52,608 bases of DNA from Cochliopodium minus. Taxonomy: Eukaryota > Discosea > Himatismenida > Cochliopodiidae. The notes beneath the pieces were generated by a model that did no database searches, was not told where the DNA came from, and saw nothing but the letters and a program-made list of their open reading frames with translations. Shown in pieces: positions 20,424-29,508 of the stretch. Position 1 is the first letter of the stretch. Each line of letters begins with the position of its first letter. Where the stretch lies: NCBI GenBank assembly GCA_024220525.1, contig JAMYWO010000180.1, forward strand, positions 5,234 to 57,841, read 5' to 3'. A program made the translations under genes and the position numbers.

Positions 20424-20682
20424 AGTTTTCTCTTTGTTGGGTATTGATGAAGAACATTCAAAAAGATTTGAACATTTGCTCAGTGCTCTTTCACATGGCT
20501 GTCCTCCACACGGTGGCATTGCTCTGGGATTTGACAGGCTCATCTCGATTCTATGTGGATCTCCTTCTATCAGAGATGTCATTGCTTTCCCCAAGACTGC
20601 AACTGGTAATGAGTTGCTCACTAACTCTCCTTCTAATGTTACTGAAGATGAACTCAAAGAACTTTTTCTTAAACAGATTTAA
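20424..20682 (+). CDS. Aspartyl-tRNA synthetase, last exon (displaced)
   Basis: It encodes about 86 residues ending at [36 protein letters not shown] (class II motif 3), [10 protein letters not shown], and a short C-terminal helix. This is the C-terminal part of bacterial-type AspRS and cannot stand alone, because motifs 1 and 2 are missing and there is no upstream exon in this block. The exon begins with one base that completes an Arg codon. The gene at 49590-52475 stops exactly before motif 3 with two bases (AG) left over, so the two join to give a complete 644-aa enzyme. See that entry for function. Confidence 0.9.
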
Positions 20683-21575
20683 ATCAAAAAATTATTAATA
20701 AATTTATCAAAAACAAATTATTTTGATTTATTTTTATTTTTATTTTTTTTTATTTTTTATTTTTATTTTTTTTATTTTTTTTATTTATTTGATTTTATTT
20801 TCTTATTTCTTATTTATTTTATTTTATTTTTTTATTTTTATTTTTTTTTATTTTTTCCAACTCTTTAATTAAAAAAAATAGACTTAATTCAAAGTGGTAG
20901 TTAACCCATTAGGTCATTGATTCTCATTTATTAAAAAAATTATAAATGATCAACAGATTGTTCTACAATTAAACTATTTTGCACTTATTGTCAAACTTGA
21001 AGAAGACGAACTTGTCCAATTAATTGTCTCAAAAATTTTCCCTTTTTGAGTTTAACTTGTTATTAATAATTAAAAAAATTAAATGATTGAGTTCATTAAC
21101 CTGACATTTCTCAAGAAATGTTTCTTGGATTGTTCTGGATCAAAAGGTGTTCCTTTTGCATAAAAAAAATAAATCATTACATTTAATCATTACATATTTA
21201 ATTATGATTAATATAAAATAATATAATAATATTATTTAATTTTGAATATTATAAATATAATATTACAAAAGATTCTAATTTTGTTTTTTGAAATTTTGGT
21301 GAGAACATGACTAGTAAACAATAAAAAAAAATATTTCTTGTTTATCAAGAACGCAAGAAGTCTCTATCCATGTATGTTCATTACATATCAACTAAATCTA
21401 TGAAAAATAGTTTCGATAAACAATTCTTCTTAACATAAAGATAAGAGGAACTCTTCACCATTATATCTTCCTTTTTTAATAAAAAAAAAAAGATTATTGA
21501 TCAAAATAAAAAAGAAAAAAATTAAAAAAATAGGATTTGTAAATTGAATTGAAAATTTGTTTGTCTAAATTTTAA
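20683..21575. other. Spacer with a T-rich tract and one possible small minus-strand gene
   Basis: The first 180 bp are (T)nA-rich. Between about 20,985 and 21,330 the minus strand shows coding-like pieces: an ATG-led stretch MFSPKFQKTKLESF before a GTAATA donor, YAKGTPFDPEQSKKHFLRNV, and GKFLRQLIGQVRLLQV with a TGA stop. I could not join them in one consistent phase, so no gene is called. A small protein of roughly 50-60 residues is possible. Confidence 0.3.
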
Positions 21576-23261
21576 ATGGTTATGTTTTTTCTCTTTCTCT
21601 TTTCTTTTGATTTAATTATATATTAAATAGGATGAATTATTGAAAGATATTGAAAATGGAAAGGTAGAATTGAATGGATCCGAGATCAAATACAAAGAAG
21701 ATGATCAAAAAATGAAAGAATTATTTGGGAAATTGAAAGAAATTAATAAATTGAAGCTTTTTATAGAAGAAAAATGGGAAGGAAATCAATTTTATTTCTG
21801 TCTTTTCTTGGATTATCTCAAAGATACAAAGGTTCTTGAACATTTAACGATAGAAATTGATGGATCAATAAAATTAGAAAGATGGAAAGAATTCAGCGAA
21901 ATAATCAAATCAAATTCTTCGATCAAAAAAATTGAATTGAATCACAACAAGGATAATATTGAATCAATCGAAATTGAAAAGATGATTTTGAAATCATTAG
22001 GAGAAAACAAAAAGATTTACGATTTAACATTGAAAAATTTCGAAATTAATGAAAACCTATCCAAAGAAGTTTCTCACCTTCTCTCAACAAACAACAAAAT
22101 CAATTCTTTTGATTTATATTTCGACAAAAAAGAATATTCTGACTTAGCTTTTGAGTTTGCACCAATCTGCGAATCACTCAAAAAAAACAAAAATTTATAT
22201 TCCTTATCTTTCATTAATGTCTATTTTTCTAAAAAAGAAATTGGAAAAAATTTTAAGAATTATATTGTTGATATTCTGAATTCAAATAAGAGTATTAAGA
22301 ATCTTTGTTTAGTAGGACTTTTGCTCGATAAAAACCAATTGTCCTCTATTTTAACCACTCTCAAATATTACAAATCCATTACTTATCTTGATCTTTCTTT
22401 TTGTTACTTAACGAAGCTAGAAAATGATGAAATGAACCAATTTCTTTCTTCAAATAAATCTATAAAAACCCTGTAAAATTTTGATTAAAGATCAACTATG
22501 TTTAATTATTTTGAATTTTTATTTTTTTTCTTTATTTATTTACAATTTTTTAAAATTTGTTTATTAGGGTGATTAGGAGGAGTTATTTCAAAGAGGAAAT
22601 GTTTAATTATTTGAAGGAGGGTCTTGAAAAAAATGAATCTCTCAAAAAATTATTAATTGGTGGAAATGGGCAAAGAGGCAAATTTTATTCTAACAATATT
22701 ATCAACTTATTGAAAACAAAGAGATGGAAATTATTTGACCGTGTTGAAGGTTTAAATGATGATGAAATGATAGAATTTTTTTACTCTTTGAAAAATAACA
22801 AATTTCTCAAAGTATTAATTGTTGGCGATGAGAAAATTGGAAATGAGACATTTGATTATTGTTTGGATTGTCTCAAATCAAACAATGTTCTTGAAAAACT
22901 TGAAATTATGGGAAATCCTAAAAATCTTCCCAAAATTTGTGAATTGTTGAAAGTTAATCATTCCCTCATCGTTTCTTTCAGACCATCCCAAAACTTTTTA
23001 CCTCAAGAAGAAACAAAAATTTCAAAAAAATTTAAAATGTTGTGTCTAATTAACAGAAAAATTACTCGTAAACCTTGTTGGAGAGTAACAAATCATTCTT
23101 CATTCAAAAAAGAATTTCAACAAAAAATCAATACTTATTTGATTTGCCTAAATGTCTATTTGGTAAACAAAAAATACTTAAAGATTCCAAAACTATTGCT
23201 CCATAATATTTTCGATCTTTCTGCAATCTTACTTTTAATTGAATTGAAAGATAAATATTAA
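21576..23261 (+). CDS. Leucine-rich repeat-like (RNI-type) protein
   Basis: Coding exons 21631-22472 and 22568-23261 join in phase 2. The first lacks an in-frame ATG at its acceptor, and the simplest start is the lone ATG at 21576-21578 directly before a GTTATG donor, giving MDELLKDIENG and a 512-aa protein. Irregular leucine-rich units repeat every 25-30 residues (IKKIELNHNKDN, IYDLTLKNFEIN, IKNLCLVGLLLDKNQLSSIL, ITYLDLSFCYLT, LKKLLIGGNG, LEKLEIMGNPKN), the pattern of ribonuclease-inhibitor-like repeats. There is no signal peptide or membrane segment. The C-terminal 100 residues are basic and unlike the repeats. The function is unknown; a protein-binding surface is the likely role. The start is uncertain. 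Confidence 0.6.
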
Positions 23262-23436
23262 AACAAAACAAAACATTTAAAATTATTCAAAAAAAGAAAA
23301 TTTGGAAGAAGAAAACTAAAAACAAAATAATAAAAGATTCTATTAAAAATAAACAAAACAAACAAAATAAATGGAAAATTTTTCAAAAATATTTTAATTT
23401 TAATTTTGTTTTTTTCTCGTCATATTTTTTTTTTTT

Positions 23437-23907
23437 TCAATTATCATCTCTAAAAACTTGAGGAGACTGCATAGGAGAAGAAAAACCCTTGTTGCCAGAA
23501 AAATTAGCACTATCCTTCTCATTGGGGACATTGCCATCAAAAGACATGAGATCCTTGTGATCTTTTTCTTTATCCTCTTTCTTCTCTTTCCTTTCTTTTT
23601 TTTCTTTCTTATCTTTTTTCTTATCGCCGTTTTCATTGTTTAAATTGATTCTTTCGATAGTGGGAGTATGAGAAGGAGAAGTAGAGGGAGATTTTCTGTT
23701 TTGTTTGTCAGTTTTGACGTCAAGAAGGAGTTGGGAGTTGCCCTTCTTGTTTTGTTTGAAGAGGAGGAGATCTTCTGCTGTTCTCCCGAGACTGTCGTTG
23801 TGTCCGTACACCATGTTGTCTCTCACCTCCTTTTTGTGCTTTTGTTTGAGAAATTCTGGCCACTTTATTTTGAAAACTCTCACGTAAGCTATTTGTGCTG
23901 GATTTTT
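23437..23907 (-). CDS. Ankyrin-phosphatase, last exon (displaced), Lys-rich tail
   Basis: 156 codons plus TGA. It starts KNPAQIAYVRVFKIKWPEFLKQKH in phase 0, which is the helix that follows the catalytic loop in DSP phosphatases (the usual n..Q..y...F pattern). It then runs into a low-complexity, lysine-rich disordered tail (KKDKKEKKERKEKK...). The acceptor AAAG lies 258 bp from a copy of the donor of the preceding phosphatase exon, because the 77-bp repeat at 24140-24216 contains that donor (24166). Within this block there is therefore a natural intron 23908-24165 leading to the exon that is otherwise found at 4784-4982. The exon therefore belongs to the gene listed at 4784-7900. Confidence 0.88.
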   Translation of the reverse strand, partial: KNPAQIAYVRVFKIKWPEFLKQKHKKEVRDNMVYGHNDSLGRTAEDLLLFKQNKKGNSQLLLDVKTDKQNRKSPSTSPSHTPTIERINLNNENGDKKKDKKEKKERKEKKEDKEKDHKDLMSFDGNVPNEKDSANFSGNKGFSSPMQSPQVFRDDN

Positions 23908-24139
23908 CTTTAAAAAAATAAAAAAATAAAATATAAAAAATAAAAAATAAATAAAAATAAAAAAATAAAAATAAATATTAAAAAAAAAAAAAAAAAAATT
24001 ATAAATATTTTTTTGAGAAAAAAAATAAATATTAAAAATAAAAAAATAAAAATAAATATCAAAAAAAAAAATAAAAAATTATAAATATTTTTTTGAGAAA
24101 AAAAATGATAAAAAATATAAAATTAAAAAATATTTTTTT

Positions 24140-24216
24140 AAAAAAAAAAGAAAATAATTGTTTACAATCATCCCTTTTCTTTCAGATCTTAAATACTTGA
24201 TTGCCTTATCCACTTC
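24140..24216. repeat. 77-bp exact duplicate at block C end (copy of 4758-4834)
   Basis: Identical to 4758-4834, ending right at the N at 24217. It contains the 3' end of the phosphatase exon and its GTAAAC donor on the minus strand. See the 4758 entry for the interpretation as one locus represented twice. Confidence 0.9.
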
Positions 24217-24258
24217 NCTTAAAAGTATTATCCTTTATAAAATTTATTTATATTAAAG

Positions 24259-24721
24259 TTATTGATTGATGAATTCACATTTGCAGCTATTTGTAAGAAA
24301 TTATAATTTATCCATTTGTATTTTTATACATTCATTGCATCCAAAGCTGTATTAGATCCTAATTTCAAGTAAGCTCTCTTTTCTTTTTTTTTTTTCTTTT
24401 TCATTCCCAAAGAGGGGGTTGTGTATCTGTTGAAATGAATGCTTCAATCTATCATCAAGCTAAAGTGGGTGATCGAATATACATCCATATACAATTCAAT
24501 AGATTAAAAGGTAAATCTTTCAAATAAATTAAATAATTCAAAAAAAAAATGAATTTTTATATCTAGATCAAATAAAGTTACTAATAATCGAAATAAAGAA
24601 TAAAGAGAATGATATATTGATCAGTGGAAGACATTCTATCTATAAAACAAAATATGAAAGTAAATATCTTCAGAATATCCTTTCCAATGTTAAAAATGAG
24701 TTCACCCATTCAAAATTATAA
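24259..24721 (+). CDS. PaaI/ACOT13-like hotdog thioesterase, 5' end missing
   Basis: Exons 24259-24292, 24347-24368 (22 nt), 24413-24510 and 24567-24721 join in frame to about 102 residues. Visible are LLIDEFTFAAI (the active-site helix region of the hotdog fold), GGCVSVEMNASIYHQAKVGDRIYI and ILISGRHSIYKTKYES. These line up with the GVSVDMN..Y..PAK.G and GRHTK elements of ACOT13/PaaI acyl-CoA thioesterases, which hydrolyse fatty or aromatic acyl-CoA and in eukaryotes are usually mitochondrial. The N-terminal HGG-containing exons must lie left of 24218, where the block begins after an N; block A does not supply them. It converges with the AT-hook gene. Confidence 0.7.
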
Positions 24722-24842
24722 CAAATATCAACTTTATCCATCCTATATTTGACCTTCAACGATGAATCTTTGAAACAAAAAATAAAAAGAAAATAAATAT
24801 AAAAATTATAAAAAAAAAAAATCACTTTTATATTATCTTTAT

Positions 24843-24961
24843 CTTTTCTTATTTATAAAAAATTTTTTCAAATGAAGAAGAAATCAACCTAGCTTGATCA
24901 GGATGATAGCTAAAAAATACAAACTAGTCTGATTATAAAAATTTTTTATAAATAAGAAAAG
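24843..24961 (+). repeat. 25-bp perfect inverted repeat with 69-nt loop; possible box C/D-type RNA
   Basis: Arm 24843-24867 (CTTTTCTTATTTATA then A6 T5) is the reverse complement of 24937-24961. The loop holds ATGAAGA (24872-24878, one mismatch from box C RUGAUGA) next to the left arm, ATGATAG (24903-24909, C'-like) in the middle and CTGA (24929-24932, box D) next to the right arm, which is the order expected of a box C/D snoRNA. It lies between two convergent genes, so a hairpin near their 3' ends is the alternative. Strand is given for the C/D reading. Confidence 0.4.
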
Positions 24962-25110
24962 AAAAAAATTTAAGAAAAATTGAGAAACAAAAACAAACAT
25001 TTCTTCTATACTTTGTTCAATTAAATAATTTTTGTTCAATCCTATAAATATTCTATTATATGGTTGAAATCATTTTAAATAATTCTAAATATAAAATAAA
25101 TAAAAGACTT

Positions 25111-27412
25111 TTATTCATCAGAATCTTCTTTTTCATATCTATTTAATTCGTCTCTAAGTTTCCCAATGATACGTTTCTTATCATTAGAATCTAAACTCCT
25201 TCTTTCAATTTGTTCTTTCATTTTTAAAACCATTACCTTTGGAATACGGTCCAAAATTTCATCATTTTTGTCTGATGTTTGTTGGTCTGTGTGATTTTAA
25301 AAAAATACAAAAAAAAATTAGATTTCGAAGAAAAAAAAAAGATAAATTTTTAAAAAAAACTTTTTTAATTTAAAAAAAAAACTAAAAAAAATTTCTTTTT
25401 TTTTTTATTTTGTACTTTGTTATTTTTCTTAAATAATAAAAAATTTTAGTTTTAGTTTTTAACCCTTTTTCTTATTTTTCTTTTCTTCAGAAGAAGGATC
25501 GCTGTCATCAGAATCGACAGACTTCTTAGAGGAAGATTTTTTTTTAGGTCTTCCACGCTTATTAGAGGAAGATTTCTTTTTAGGTTTCTCCTCACTCTCA
25601 CTCTTATCATCCTCACTTTTTTCTTCATCATCTTCCTCTTCACTCTTTTGTTTTTTAGGTCTGCCACGTTTCTTAGAAGGAGAACTCTTAGTTTCTTCAG
25701 TGACTCTCTTTTTTGGCGGCAATTTTTTGTTTTTGTCTTCGACTTTTTCTTTACTTTCTTCTTCGCTTTCTTCTTCGCTCACGTCTTTCTTGTCATCTTC
25801 GCTTTCTTCTTCGCTTTCCTCCTTCTTGGATTTGCGTGGACGTCCTCTTTTGCCTGATCCCTTCTTTGGGGATGAGGTGGATTTTTTTTTTGGGGAGGAT
25901 GATTTGTCTTTGTCATCTTTTTTTGGTCTTCCTGTCATTTTTTTTAAAAAAAAAAAAATATTTAGTTAAGAATGATAAAATCTTTTATAAAAAAATATTT
26001 TAAATATTAAACCAAAAAAAAATTAAAATTGATGAAAAATTAAAAATTATTAAAAAAATATAAACAGTTAAAATATTTTTACCTCTTCCTCTTCCGGAAG
26101 GAGTTTTCTTGACAACTTCTTCACCTTCCTTCTTAGGATGAATGGGGGGTCTTCCTCTAGGTCTAACAACCTTAGGCTTTCCATCATCCTCCTTCTTAGG
26201 ATGAATGCGAGGTCTTCCTCTGGGTCTGTCAGACTTTGTCTTCTCGACTTCTCCCTCCTTCTTCTCCTTTTTAGGTCTCCCACGTCCTCTCTTTGGTTTG
26301 TCATCTTCTTTCTCGTCTTTGTCCTCTTTGTCTCCTTTGTCTTCTTTACTATTATCTTTATCTTCTTTTCCGTCTTCGCTTTCTATTTTTCTCTCCTTTT
26401 TCGATGATTTTTTCACTTCTTTTTTTTCCTAATCATTTTTTTTTTAGAAAATTTTTTTTAGAGAATTATAACAAATCAAACAAAAATTAATTAAAGAAAC
26501 AAAAAAAAACTCTAATTGGAATAATTAAAACATTCTGAGGAATATTTTATTAAATTATTTGTAAATTTTTGATGTGATTTTAAATTGATGAATTTATTTA
26601 TTTCAAATAGAATAGATTTTAAAATTAAATTTTAAATTTTTTTTTTTTGAAACTTTATTTAATTTATATATTTAAAAATATATATTTATTAAATCAAAAA
26701 AAAAAAAGTGAATTAAAAAAAAAATCATCTGATAAATAGGATAATCAGAATAAATCTAAATAAAAATAAATGATAATATAAATATGTTCAAAAATAAATT
26801 ATATTAATTTAATATTTTTATTTTTATTTTTTTATTATTTTTCAACGCAGCGATATAAAATAAATTAATATAATTGGCAAAATGAAATTCATAAATAAAT
26901 AAGAAAAATATAGGATAAATAGAATATCTCTCAAAGAAAAATATGGGCAACATAAATATGATGAATTGAGTTTTTATAACGAATATAATTAATTATACCA
27001 AAAATAAAAAAAAAAAAAAAAAAAATTAATATGAGTGAACCTCATCATCTGTCTTGATCTTTTTAGGTCTTCCTCGTTTTCCTTTTGGAGAATCTTTTTT
27101 CTTTTCATCATCTTTAGTAGGAGTTTTTTTGGGTCTTCCTCTCTTTTTTCTGGTAGGCGTATCCTCTTCTTCCTCACTCTTTTCTTTGATGATAATCTCC
27201 TCAACGCTCTTTTCCTCCTCGCTCTTAGATTTTTTGTCTTTTTCTTTCTCTTTTTCCTTTTCCTTTTCCTTTTCCTTTTGAGAATTCTTTTTTTCCAAAT
27301 TGACTAGTTCTTCTTCTTTATTTTCTTTTTCTTTTTTTCAATTAAATTTTTTTTTTCAATAAATTGATTTTGGATTTGTTTCTTTTTTAAAAATTATTTT
27401 TTTACCACTCAT
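25111..27412 (-). CDS. Multi-AT-hook chromatin protein (HMGA-like)
   Basis: Five exons: 27406-27412, 27041-27330, 26083-26428, 25464-25931, 25111-25286; 428 aa, every phase agrees. The first exon is only 7 nt (ATG AGT G). The protein is strongly charged with acidic Glu/Asp-Ser blocks and basic blocks. Nine AT-hook cores (RGRP flanked by K/R) are visible: two in exon 2, three in exon 3, one split across the exon 3/4 junction (SGRGR then GRPKKDD), and three in exon 4. AT-hooks bind the minor groove of A/T tracts, which suits this genome. The last exon encodes a different, helical C-terminus (DEILDRIPKVMVLKMKEQIERRSLDSNDKKRIIGKL). A nuclear architectural or chromatin factor is likely; the partner is unknown. 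Its 612-bp intron at 26429-27040 shows no further coding sequence. Confidence 0.8.
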
Positions 27413-27711
27413 TTTTTTTTATTTATTTTTTTTATTTTCAGTTGATCTTTAAATTATTTTTTTTTTAAATTTAAAAGTAAAATCAGAAAGAGGAAGTCTA
27501 TCATTGTTTTCAATTTTTGAAACTCCTTTTATTATATTTTAAAGGTTTGAGTAAATTTGAATTTTAATTATTTAAATATTTAAAAATTGATATTTATTTA
27601 ATTTTATTTGTAATATAAAAGGTTTAAAAAACAAAGATGATCCAAAAAGTTTTTCAAATAAAAGAATTTTTTGAATTATCTTTAATGTAAAAATGGTTTT
27701 TCTTTTTTAAA

Positions 27712-29247
27712 TTAGAGAGTCAATTCGAGACCAACACGAACAGCGTTTCTCTTGATGTTCTCCTCCTTAGAGATGACATAAGCATAAGCAAAGCTAAACT
27801 TAGTTCTGGTGTCAATAGCTCTTTCAAGACCAAAAGAAACAGCAGTCTTAGGAAAGACTTGAATTCCAAAAAGATATCTGTTTCCGTCTTGTTTAAAGGA
27901 AGCAAAGTTATCCAAGTGGAACTCCTTCTTAACAGTTTCGATGGAGAAGTTGGAAGAGATGGTGACGTCTCCGCTGTCAACGCTTGCGAAGGATCCAATG
28001 GTGGTTGAAGTTTCTTTGTCAACAGATCTTCTTGCATATGCACCTCCTTCAAAGTTACTAAGAAAAAGAATGATTAATTAGTTTATGGATAATTATAAAC
28101 TTAATTTCATTTGAGAAAATTTTCATTGAAGGATTTGATTTAATTATTTTTGTTGAAGGAATTAATATTATATCGAGATTAAATTAATAAATAGTTTATT
28201 ATAGGTTATGAAATAAGATTATATGAAGATTTACATTTAACATATTAAAAGTTAATATCTTTTTTGTAAAATTTTTAATATATTTGTTGTATTTATACCT
28301 ATTCTTGTTTGCAATTACTCCTCTTACATCATATTTTGGGGTCTCACCTTCATTAGGAAGTTTGTAGGTAGCATCAACACCAACATAATAATTACATTCA
28401 GTGACTTTATAGAGGACCTCAGCATTGAGGGTCTTGTTGTAGGTCTCGGTGCTTTCCTTTTGGACAGGGAGATTAAAGACTCTTTTAGGGAGAGGGATGG
28501 ATACTCCAAATACAGAGTTGATGACGTTGTTTGAGTATCTGAATTGCAAGGTTGCTCTTTCTTCTCTTTCTGCAGCTGTCAAATTCAAGTTCAAGGACAA
28601 TCCCTTTACACTGAGCAAGCTTTCAGTCAATTTTGCAGTCAATTCTACTCCTGGTTTGTTGTTAATTTTATATCCAAGTTCAGTGTTGTTATATTTGGTA
28701 TAGGTTTCGGTTCCAGTGAATTCTACCTTTCCTCTTTCTCCATTCAAGTGAGTTGCACTCAAAGTATATTTCTGTAACAAAAAAAAAACAATAAATAAAA
28801 TTAATGATAAAATTGATCAATTTTATATGCTTAAATCTTTATTATTTGGCTTATTTTTCAAATAAACATAAAATATTTTATTCATAATATTGTGATCAAA
28901 CAAATAATTTGATTCAAAAAAAAAATAATAATTTTCAAAAGATCAAAAATTTTGAATTCACTTTCGATTCATAAATTCAAAAAAATATAATGTAATCTTT
29001 ATTCAGATGAGATATTTAAAAAATTTAATATATATTTTTATATTTATTATATTTACCCCATTTTCTGGTTTTGCAGTTAATTTAAATGTGTAGCTATCTT
29101 CCAAAGAACCTTTTCTGTTGAATACAGGGAGGTTGTTATAAAAAATATCAGATTTAGAAGTAAGATCTTTCCAGGAATAAGACCTTGAGGTAAAAAAAAA
29201 GAAAAATAAATCAATTATTAAAAATAATTAAGTTTTCTTTGTTACAT
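27712..29247 (-). CDS. VDAC-like mitochondrial outer-membrane porin, copy 1
   Basis: Exons 29057-29183, 28299-28771 and 27712-28057 plus a first coding exon that contributes only AT at 29246-29247. AT joins the G at 29183 to make the start codon, giving MSYSWKDL and 315 aa. The sequence alternates hydrophobic and polar residues as in a 19-strand porin-3 beta barrel (KLTAKPENG, VEFTGTETYTKYNNTELGYKI, LPKRVFNLPV, AEVLYKVTECNYYVGVDATYKLP, FSFAYAYVISKEEN). It ends in a beta-signal-like strand (AVRVGLELTL). Copy 2 at 33375 aligns from start to end. VDACs conduct ATP and metabolites across the outer membrane. The split start codon is inferred because no other ATG with a usable donor lies upstream. 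Confidence 0.75.
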
Positions 29248-29508
29248 GTATATAATTTTGAAAGAAAAAGAAAGTTAAATTTTTTTTTTTTTATATTATT
29301 TCATAAAAAATTTAATTTGTGTTGTTTCAACAATTTATTTCAGATAATTAGAGAAGGAGAATCAAGATGATAAGAAGGTTTCTCTTGGAAATTCTTTAAA
29401 TTGAAATTAAATCAAAATTTCGAAACAAAAAAATTTTAAATAAAAATAAAGATAATTAAAAACATAAATAAGTTATTTACTAATTTGATTTCAAAGAAAC
29501 AATTTCAC

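Noticed and set aside
20424-20682. Isolated AspRS fragment as a pseudogene or transferred bacterial piece
   Set aside because: Its frame is intact, it has a proper acceptor and stop, and it fits the missing end of the gene at 49590 in phase and content, so a displaced exon is the simpler explanation.
23458-26490. Long Phe/Leu/Ser-rich plus-strand frames over 23.4-26.5 kb and near 27.0-27.3 kb
   Set aside because: They are antisense shadows of Lys/Glu-rich exons (phosphatase tail, AT-hook protein); the spliced minus-strand readings give recognisable motifs.
26429-27040. 612-bp intron of the AT-hook gene as a host for a hidden gene
   Set aside because: Stops occur in all frames and no tRNA or clear C/D or H/ACA structure could be recognised.
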